This document shows positions 50,348 to 58,143 of a stretch of 64,000 bases of DNA, piece by piece. A program made the position numbers and the translations under genes. The number at the start of each line of letters is the position of its first letter. The first letter of the stretch is position 1. Source of the DNA: Poriferisodalis sp965262965 (GTDB lineage Bacteria; Actinomycetota; Acidimicrobiia; Acidimicrobiales; Poriferisodalaceae). The notes under the pieces are model-generated. The model saw nothing but the letters and a program-made list of their open reading frames with translations, did not search any database and was not told the origin of the DNA. The stretch covers positions 1,550,001-1,614,000 of the forward strand of contig NZ_OZ253573.1 in NCBI RefSeq assembly GCF_965262965.1. Reading direction: 5' to 3'.

Positions 50348-52354
50348 CTACCGTTCAGCAACGGTGAATTCGGCGCGTGCCCAGGCGCCTGGGCCGTGGG
50401 CGTTGTGGCCGAGCACGAAAACGACGTAGGTTCCGGGCCCGAGCGAGTAGTGCTCACGTTGTCGTTGCGCGACGGGCAGGTACTCGTGAAAGAGGCGTAC
50501 CGAGTCCTCGCCTTCGAGATGGTAAGTCCACGCTTCGATCGTCGAAACGTCGGCGTCGGCGTCGGCGTCCCAGCTCACGGTGACCTTCGGCCCGTCGATG
50601 GCCACGGAGACGCTCGGTTCGAGAGGTGTTCCGGGCACCGGCTCGGCGTCGCCGATGGTGAAGGTGTAGGCGTTGGGCTCGCTGCAGCCGGCGGCGTTAC
50701 AGGCAGCGGCGCGTACACGGTGGATGCCTTGCGGGGGGTCGTGCCACATGTAGCCCCAGGCGGATGCAGGCGGATCGCCTGGCAGCCCGCCGTCGTCGAT
50801 CTGCCAGTGCGTGATCGGCAGATCCGAGGTGGTGGCGTCCCACCGAAGCTGGAACCGGTCAGCCCAAGCGCTCACGCCGAGCCGGGGCTTGGTCGGCGGA
50901 ACCTCGACGGGCTCGACGGGGTAGGACGAGAAGTTGTGGGTGACCATGATCTTGCGCTCGCCCACAGCGATGCCGATGCCGACGTCGGTGAACTCGGGGT
51001 TGACCATGTTCGAGAAGTGCGGAGGGCTGTCCTTGAACTCCTCGAAGGCGGCCTTGACGGCCTCGTCCAGCGTTCCGGCCACGTACTCGCGAGTCACGTT
51101 CTCCCCGTACAGATGCCACCCGAGCGGGTACTGGTCAAGCCAGTCGGGGTTGTGGCCGAACCTGCCGTCTTCGGGCATTTGCTCGGACCAGTCACGTGCG
51201 ACCCGGCGCAACCCGGCGTGATGGCGCAACGGTTCGACGCCGAAGCCGGCACGCAACTCGTTGACGAGTGTCGTCATGTACGCCTCTGCCTGAGCCCGGC
51301 CGCCGATGCTGCGTTCGGCGACGAGCCCGCTGACCGCCTGCTGAGACACCGCAGCCGACCCACCGAGCACGATCAGCTGGTTGGTGTCGGGGCCAAGCCA
51401 TTGCGCGGTGGCATCGGGCACCGACGACGGTTCGGTCAGCAGCAGCGGTGCGCACAGCCGCCCCAGCAGCGGCCCCGCGGCGAACGCGTCGTAGGGTGCC
51501 AGCGCCGTGGTCAGCCCCACGATCTCGTCGCTGAAGCACTCGCCCCCAGCGGTCCACGAGTAGCGGTCCCGCAGATAGTCCGCTGCGGCGACCGCTGTCT
51601 CGAACCTCGTCGCACCCGCTAGGCGCACCACGTGCTTGTCGACCGGGTCCACAGCGGCTTCCACCTCGGCGGAGACAGCCGCATGACCGCCCATGATCAC
51701 CACGCGCTCCACCAGGTCAGACCTGATGAACGCCGCGACAGCAGGGTGCAGCCGATCGCCGGGCGTCAGCAGCACCGGATGCGTGCCGCGGGCGGCGAAC
51801 GTGCGGGCCACCATGCCATCCACGAACACGTCCCCGTTCGCCAGGATCACCGTGCGAGCAGACCCGAACCCATGACCGCCGGCACCCATCCGCCGAGCCA
51901 CCTCAACCGACGCCGAGTAGCGATCGGCCGCGGAGATCCGCTCGATGTCAGGATCGATGCGACGAGCCGCAGCCAGAGCCTCAGACGGCAGCACCGACTC
52001 GTCGCCCACCGCAATCAACTCCGAGACGCCGGTGCCTTCCAAGAACTCCAGCGCCTCCGTGCTCAGGCCAGCCGGACCCACCAGCAAGATCGGCCCATCC
52101 AGCAGCCCCGCCAACCCGGCAGCCGTCACTGCATCGGGCCAAGACGTCCCGGAAACCAGCACGGCTGAATCCAGGTTCCCGCCGCGCTCTTCCGCATACG
52201 CCCGAGCAACCTCCAACGACGTCGCATACCGATCCGCACCCGCCAGGCGTTCGACATACGAGGTAGCGAAATCGAAAGCCCCAGCTGGAGGTGACAGCCC
52301 GATGCTCGCGGCGATGACAATCGACGCGACGCTCCAGCCCAAGACTGATCGCAC
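50348..52354 (-). CDS. Secreted protein: cell-wall-binding (CWB2-like) repeats, CAP domain and fibronectin-III-like region
   Basis: A 668-residue exported protein. The signal peptide is RSVLGWSVASIVIAASIGLS. Three CWB2-type repeats follow (AGADRYATSLEVARAYAEER, ISAADRYSASVEVARRMGAG, LAGATRFETAVAAADYLRDR), each with an ILLVG/VIMGG-like strand. A CAP/SCP domain spans about residues 335-465: TLVNELRAGFGVEPLRHHAG, FGHNPDWLDQY, GWHLYGENVTREY and SPPHFSNMVNPEFTDVGIGI, with the usual His and Glu. The last 200 residues look fibronectin-III-like. The GTG start has GGAGGTGA upstream. It was probably wall-attached through the CWB2 repeats. Confidence 0.88.
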   Translation of the reverse strand: MRSVLGWSVASIVIAASIGLSPPAGAFDFATSYVERLAGADRYATSLEVARAYAEERGGNLDSAVLVSGTSWPDAVTAAGLAGLLDGPILLVGPAGLSTEALEFLEGTGVSELIAVGDESVLPSEALAAARRIDPDIERISAADRYSASVEVARRMGAGGHGFGSARTVILANGDVFVDGMVARTFAARGTHPVLLTPGDRLHPAVAAFIRSDLVERVVIMGGHAAVSAEVEAAVDPVDKHVVRLAGATRFETAVAAADYLRDRYSWTAGGECFSDEIVGLTTALAPYDAFAAGPLLGRLCAPLLLTEPSSVPDATAQWLGPDTNQLIVLGGSAAVSQQAVSGLVAERSIGGRAQAEAYMTTLVNELRAGFGVEPLRHHAGLRRVARDWSEQMPEDGRFGHNPDWLDQYPLGWHLYGENVTREYVAGTLDEAVKAAFEEFKDSPPHFSNMVNPEFTDVGIGIAVGERKIMVTHNFSSYPVEPVEVPPTKPRLGVSAWADRFQLRWDATTSDLPITHWQIDDGGLPGDPPASAWGYMWHDPPQGIHRVRAAACNAAGCSEPNAYTFTIGDAEPVPGTPLEPSVSVAIDGPKVTVSWDADADADVSTIEAWTYHLEGEDSVRLFHEYLPVAQRQREHYSLGPGTYVVFVLGHNAHGPGAWARAEFTVAER

Positions 52355-52459
52355 GTCACCTCCAAACAGCGTCGCTCAGCTACGGACTATTGGGTCCCCG
52401 TCAGGACCGCTCAATCGAATCGCGCGCAAACATTTGCATTTGCGCGCCACCAATTCGGC

Positions 52460-53455
52460 CTATGGCACAAGGGAGTCGATATCGACATCCGGGTCCGCGG
52501 CGATTGCTCCGACGAGGCGCGCTGTATGCCATCGATCAGCACCGGCTATGCGCTTCATCGACCGACCAGCAATCTTCGACGCCGGCACAGCAGCGGACCC
52601 ACCGACAATCCATCCGCCTGAACGCGCGCTGTCGAGACGATCACGCTGATCCCCGGGCATCGCGGCACCACGCGAACCGGCGAAGACAATGCAATCCGTG
52701 CCGAGAACACCCGCAAGCGTCACTGCGCTATAGATATCAGACAACGCAGCCACATCCGAAGCCACCACAATCGCTACGGACCCAGAGCAGTCAGTTTCAT
52801 TCGCCAAGGGATTCCATGCCACTATAGCTGCGTGCAATCGGGCAATGTCGGCATCCGGGTTCGCGGCGACTGCTCCGACGAGGCGTGCTGTGTGCCACCG
52901 ATCAACACCGGCAATACGCTTCATCGACCAACCAGCAGTCTTCGACGGCGGAACAGCAGCGGTTCCACCAACTATCCATCCACTTGACAGCGCATCGTCA
53001 AGACGAGCGCGCTGATCTGCCGACATCGTTCCATTGCGAGCACCAGCAAGAACAATGCAATCCGTGCCGACAACTCCAGCAAGCGTAACCGCACTATAGA
53101 TATCCGATTGCGCCGCCACATCGGAAGCCACAACAATCGCAATCTCGCCCGAGCACGTTGACATTCCCACAGGCGGAATAGCCGCCTGCATTGGGTCATC
53201 CGTATCATCGACATCATCGATTGCGGCTCCGGCTTGGCTGAGATCATCAGGAACTTCAACAGTTGGGTCGCTGATCGGATCACCGTCACCGTCAAGTTGC
53301 TCAGCATCCGAATCATCTTCATCAAGGTCCTCGATCGGTCCCCCAGTTTCGCCCGAATCCTGTGCGATCGCCACGCTCGGCAACACCATGACCAGAAGTA
53401 ATCCAAATAGTACTACTGGCAGGAATCGCTTCTTGATCGCTATTTGCTGATACAT
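52460..53455 (-). CDS. Secreted two-repeat protein with CWB2-like domains
   Basis: A 331-residue protein with a signal peptide (KRFLPVVLFGLLLVMVLPSV, cut near AIAQ) and an acidic Asp/Glu-rich linker (EDLDEDDSDAEQLDGDGDPI). Two copies of a repeat of about 115 residues follow, each containing CSG-IAIVVASDVAA, SDIYSAVTLAGV-GTDCIV, GWIVGG-AAVP and MKRIAG-DRWHTARLVGA. These resemble CWB2 repeats in order, with the DRWxTA element, but lack a third copy. The ATG at 53453-53455 has GGAGAG upstream. The two repeats are about 80 percent alike, so duplication is recent. Confidence 0.75.
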   Translation of the reverse strand: MYQQIAIKKRFLPVVLFGLLLVMVLPSVAIAQDSGETGGPIEDLDEDDSDAEQLDGDGDPISDPTVEVPDDLSQAGAAIDDVDDTDDPMQAAIPPVGMSTCSGEIAIVVASDVAAQSDIYSAVTLAGVVGTDCIVLAGARNGTMSADQRARLDDALSSGWIVGGTAAVPPSKTAGWSMKRIAGVDRWHTARLVGAVAANPDADIARLHAAIVAWNPLANETDCSGSVAIVVASDVAALSDIYSAVTLAGVLGTDCIVFAGSRGAAMPGDQRDRLDSARSGGWIVGGSAAVPASKIAGRSMKRIAGADRWHTARLVGAIAADPDVDIDSLVP

Positions 53456-53523
53456 ATCTCTCCAATGGTCCTGTTCGCTATCGTCAGCGGCGCCAATGTT
53501 GCAGTATGCCCCATCGTCGCTCC

Positions 53524-54711
53524 TCAATTCGCGCCCAATATCGTGTTATACTCAGCCGCTAGTCTGTCGTGCAGGACTTTTGCGTCTCCTAGCATGTACA
53601 CATCGAGTCCAGCACTTCCAAGCTCTACAATGTGGAGCAACATTGGGCTCAGCCGCAGCGATCCAACGACAGGTAACGCAAAACTAATCGCCGTGAGTAT
53701 TTTGCTCTTTTTGCCCGTGAAGCTGTCGATAATGCTCTTAATCACCTTCAAATTCTTGCATGCTAAGATTAGCGGGGCCAATGCGCTGTCGATTGTATTT
53801 TTGCCCGCTAAAAGGTCGGCTGCAATTTGGGTCGCTTGAGAATGAGTGTTGTTGAACGCGTCAGCAAACGACTTGCATGCCACCAAACCCGAAACGATGG
53901 CGTCACGATTAGCCTTATACAGCTCTTGCGCGGCGCGCTTAAATTCCGCCTTTCCGTCATAGATGCCACTTTCGAGATTCATGTCGCCAGCGATTAACGC
54001 ATCGCCTTTAACTACCGTATCGCCGCTGACGCGCGCGTTGCCCGATACGATTGCTTTACCGTAGATTTCAGCATTCCCCGAAATTCTCGCGTCTCCGGAG
54101 ACTCTGGCTTCTCCATGTATCTTAGCGCTGCCCGAAACCTCGGCATTCCCGTAGATCAGAGCGTTCCCTGATAGTTCGGCATGTTCCTGTACCGAGGCGT
54201 CGGGAAAAATCCATGAACACCCCTGTATGCCAATGTTTCCAGGGCCTGCGATTTTGCCGCCTCTTTGGCCCTTGGAGATCATCGTAGCCTGGCCATTTGT
54301 CGGAGTTGTAGTGAAATCCTTTGCTGCATATATCCTTAAATGCTTGATGATGAGTCCTTCTCGCCTTACTTCCCACCTTACATTTCTCAGAGATGCGTCG
54401 CATGGAATTGATTCGTCAAACCTCTTGTTGTAGGACCAGTCACCGCTTCGAGAACCCGCCCTAGCTCGAACCCTAATGGTCACCTCTCGTTGCAACGGGT
54501 TTCGTAAGAACTCGGCTTCGCAACGATCATTTCGACAGCTGGCACCGGCGTCAGCTATTTGCTTATGGTATGGGTCGGGGTATTCCCATTGCAGTTCGTA
54601 AGAACTAGCACCTAGGACCGCGTCCCAGGTAATTTTGTCGACGCTGAATAGATTGAGACCAATCTTCTTGTGTTTGCCTAGTTCGTAGTCCACGTTGGCT
54701 ACTTTGCCTAA
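53524..54711 (-). pseudogene. 3' part of a surface protein gene split by ISAzo13: beta-helix repeats
   Basis: This is the C-terminal part of the gene continued from 55990. It carries one fibronectin-like unit (WDAVLGASSYELQWEYPDPY), then a left-handed beta-helix made of GNAxVSGxA hexapeptides from about 54205 to 53985 (for example ELSGNALIYGNAEVSGSAKI, ARVSGDARISGNAEIYGKAI), then a helical tail. The DNA here is visibly richer in A/T than its neighbours. Removing ISAzo13 and one TAA joins TAL to GKVANVDYELGKHKK in frame with the 5' part. Confidence 0.75.
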
Positions 54712-55989
54712 GGGTGCGCCACAGGTTAACACGCGAGGTGTAGTGTCGGGTGTGTGGAGCTTTCGGCGACCGATGCGAGGGTGTTCTTCGAGACCGTCAT
54801 GCCTCATCTGGGCGAGCGTCAGCGGCGTGTGGTGAGCGGCGCGTTGGCCGAGGCGCTGGGCCGCGGCGGGCAGGCGTTCGTTGTGGGGGCGTCGGGGGTC
54901 TCGACCTCGACGATGTCCAAGGCGGTGCGCGAGGTGCGCGCCGGGGCCGAGCCGTGGGATCGTCAGCGCGCCGAGGGCGGCGGGGACCGCCCGGCGGTCG
55001 ACAAGCAGCCCGGTCTGCTCGAAGCGCTCGACGAGCTGGTGCATCCGGTCACGCGGGGCAGCCCGATGTCGCCGCTGCGCTGGACGCTGAAGTCGACGTA
55101 TCAGCTCGCACGCGAGCTCGCCGGGCAGGGCTTCAAGGCGTCCGCGGAGCTGGTGCGCCGGCTGCTGCACCAGATGGGCTACTCGTTGCAGGCGCCGGCC
55201 AAGCAGAACGAGGGAGCCCAGCACCCCGACCGCGACGCCCAGTTCGCCTACCTCAACGCGCTGGCCTCGGAGCGCCTCGCCGTCGGCGACCCGGTGATCA
55301 GCGTGGACACCAAGAAGAAAGAGCTGATCGGGTCCTACGCCAACGGCGGCGCCGAGTGGCAGCCCGCCGGGGAACCCGAGCGGGTGAGCGTGCACGACTT
55401 CGCTGATCGGGCGCTGGGCGAGTTCGCCAAGGCCATCCCCTACGGCGTCTACGACGTCGCCAACAACGCCGGCTGGGTCAACGTCGGCGACTCCGCCGAC
55501 ACAGCCGAGTTCGCCGTGGAGTCCATCCGCCGCTGGTGGAACACCCTGGGCCGCGACCGGTTCCCGACCGCGACCCGGCTGCTGATCACCGCCGACGCCG
55601 GCGGCTCCAACGGCTACCGGCCCCGCGCCTGGAAGTGGTTCCTCGCCCGCCTCGCCGCCGAGACCGGCCTCGAGATCACCGTCGTGCACTACCCGCCCGG
55701 CACCAGCAAGTGGAACAAGATCGAACACCGCCTCTTCAGCTTCATCTCCATGAACTGGCGAGGCCGACCCCTCACCGACATCGCCACGATCATCGAGCTC
55801 ATCGCCTCCACCACCACCCAAACCGGACTCACCGTGCAAGCCGCCTACGACCCCGGCTGGTACCAACGCGGCATCAAGATCACCAACACACAAATGGAAC
55901 AACTGCCGCTGTGCCCCCACCACTGGCACGGCGAATGGAACTACACCATCACACCCAACTGAACACGCGACCTAACTCGCGGCGGACCC
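54712..55989. mobile_element. ISAzo13-family insertion sequence
   Basis: The ends read inward GGGTGCGCCACAGGTTAACA (from 54712) and GGGTCCGCCGCGAGTTAGGT (from 55989), with 17 of 24 positions matching. TAA lies on both sides (54709-54711 and 55990-55992) as a 3-bp target duplication. The 1278-bp element has one complete transposase. Confidence 0.88.
54754..55962 (+). CDS. ISAzo13-family transposase
   Basis: A 402-residue DDE transposase. Family blocks are complete: GDPVISVDTKKKELIGSYAN (first Asp), EFAVESIRRWWNTLGRDRFP, TRLLITADAGGSNGYRPRAW (second Asp), and YPPGTSKWNKIEHRLFSFIS (Glu), then MNWRGRPLTDIATIIELIAS. The start is an alternative codon at 54754. The frame is uninterrupted and the target duplication intact, pointing to a recent, possibly active copy. 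Confidence 0.93.
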   Translation: MELSATDARVFFETVMPHLGERQRRVVSGALAEALGRGGQAFVVGASGVSTSTMSKAVREVRAGAEPWDRQRAEGGGDRPAVDKQPGLLEALDELVHPVTRGSPMSPLRWTLKSTYQLARELAGQGFKASAELVRRLLHQMGYSLQAPAKQNEGAQHPDRDAQFAYLNALASERLAVGDPVISVDTKKKELIGSYANGGAEWQPAGEPERVSVHDFADRALGEFAKAIPYGVYDVANNAGWVNVGDSADTAEFAVESIRRWWNTLGRDRFPTATRLLITADAGGSNGYRPRAWKWFLARLAAETGLEITVVHYPPGTSKWNKIEHRLFSFISMNWRGRPLTDIATIIELIASTTTQTGLTVQAAYDPGWYQRGIKITNTQMEQLPLCPHHWHGEWNYTITPN

Positions 55990-58143
55990 TAATGCGGTTA
56001 CCTGGTTTCTCGTACGTGCTTGTGCGGAGGCGGAAGTGCCAACCTTGCTGTGCTGATTGACCGCAGTCACCGTAACGGTGTAAGTCGTGCCGTAACGAAG
56101 CGTGCCTGTCGTGTACGACGTACCAACGACTGGCAGCTTACCGGTGGTCCATTCGGCTAATGATCCAATCGCAGGCCTTGACACTACGACCCGATAGTTT
56201 CTAATCCCCGAGCTGCCGCTACTTGAGGGCGTTGACCAGGTTACTCTCAACTTTCGTTCTCCATGAGGATCAACGTTTATATCACGGACGTTACCCGGAC
56301 GTTCGAATTGCTGCGTACTCGTGGTCGCACGGACACTGGCAGACTGACTAGATAGACGGTCACCATTCACCGCTTTCACGGTCACGGTGTAGGTAGTGCC
56401 GTAACGCAGAGTTCCCGAAGTGAATGACGTACCATTGACAGTCACTGTGCCGCTGGTCCAGGCGGCATCTGTTCCGATCGCGGGCCTTGAAACCACTACC
56501 TGGTAGTTTCTGATTCCCGAACTTCCGCTATTGGATGGCGCTGACCACGTTGCTCTCAATTCTTGCGTTCCATGAGCAACGGCCCTCAAGTCACGCACCA
56601 CGCCCGGAGGTGTAGTTTGTCGCCCATCGGTCGTCGCACGGGCGCTGACAGTCGGGCTAGTTCGATTATCGTGATTCACGGTCGCAATGGTCACGGTGTA
56701 GGTAGTGCCGTAACGAAGATTGCCCGTAGCGAACGATGTTCCAGCAACATTTACCGTACCGCTGCTCCAGGCGGCCAATGATCCAATCGCCGGCCTTGAC
56801 ACTACAACGCGATAGTTGCTGATCGCCGCACTTCCGCTATTTGAGGGCGGTTCCCACGTTATTCTCAACTGTATCTCATTGACTGTGTCTACGATAACAT
56901 TCCTAGGCGGAGTCGGATTCAGTTCCTGCGTTGGCCTCGTGATCGCCGTCCAAGCTGTCCATGGTCCGTCTAAGCCATTCGTTGCGCGTAAGCGAAAGTG
57001 CTGAAGGTTCCTGTCGACACCGGTAAATTGAAGACGCAGAGCACAGCACGCGGCATTGTGGATCGTTCTGATGCCGCCGCCGCTGTCATGTAGTTCGACA
57101 TCATAAGCGTTCGCTTCGGGCAAATCAATCCAAGTAATCGTTCCGCTTGCGTAGGTCACGCCCGTCACGGCGCCTGGCGCAACATTTTGGGCCCCGACAA
57201 TCCACCAATCGCTCCAGGCGCTTGTCATATCGCCGGACTGCGCGCGTACTCTGGCTTGAAAACGTCTGGAGATGTCCGGGAAGAATTGGAACCAACAATC
57301 TGCGGTACGACAATTTTTGGTTCCCCGCGTCACCGCGGTTTCTGACGAATATCTCCATTCGATTTCGTATGAACTCACCCCAGGGACACGGTTCCACCGT
57401 AATGCTTGGCCGCTATAGACAACCCCAGTGGGCACGGCAAGCTGCTGACCAGGGCAACGTTCGACGCAGCGCATACGAATCGCATCTATGCCGATGAGTC
57501 GGCGGCCGTAGTCGTTCAGGTCATCGGCATCCTCTAGGGTCGTATTGTCATTGGTGGTAATGACTACATCGCCACCATTGAAGTCGTACGCGCCAAGTTG
57601 CGTCCACCCGAACGCTTCCTTTTGTCTTATCGTCGCGCTGGCATATGCCGAATTGTTCAGGGATACTTCATACAAAACGGTTGACGTGGCCTGTTGTGTT
57701 GGCACATATACTTCGACTTCTTGCCTGCCGGAACGGTCTCCCATGTACCAATGAACCCAATTCACTGCCGTAGCTGAATTGCCGTTGGCGTCAGTGTATT
57801 TGAAGTTGTTGCTGCCATATCCTGCACCCTGAGCACCGTCGTGCCAAAATTTCTCAGGTCCCCACAGGAATGGATCGTCGTTGACGTACCACTCTCGGTG
57901 CAGATTTGTGCCACCGCCTGAGGTCGGCCCCAGGCCTTGTGCTTGAAAGAGCCTTGCGCTCCTAGTGGCCACATCGTGGCCGTCAAGCGTGTCAATGCTG
58001 TCCGGCGCGGACGCCGCGCCGACCGTTGATATAGGTATCACGAGGCAGACAATCACAACTCCGACGAGAACGCGCCAATGCCATGTCGCAATACTGTCGG
58101 TTACTGAGTTGTGACGAGATCCCATTCTCATTTTCCTGTTCAT
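55990..58143 (-). pseudogene. 5' part of a surface protein gene split by ISAzo13: golvesin-like and fibronectin-III domains
   Basis: An exported protein of at least 717 residues before the IS. The N-terminus has a transmembrane or signal helix (WRVLVGVVIVCLVIPISTVG). A golvesin-like domain follows (FWHDGAQGAGYGSNNFKYTD, AVNWVHWYMGDRSGRQEVEV, AFGWTQLGAYDFNGGDVVIT), then two beta-sandwich units. Three near-identical fibronectin-III repeats of about 95 residues (SNYRVVVSRPAIGSLAAW, LRYGTTYTVTIATVN) end at TAL. The ATG at 58141-58143 overlaps the metalloprotease stop (ATGA). The stop seen at 55976 is inside ISAzo13. Confidence 0.8.

Noticed and set aside
53524..55929. A single 801-residue protein
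   Set aside because: Its first half is the antisense of the ISAzo13 transposase; only the part left of 54711 is real coding sequence.
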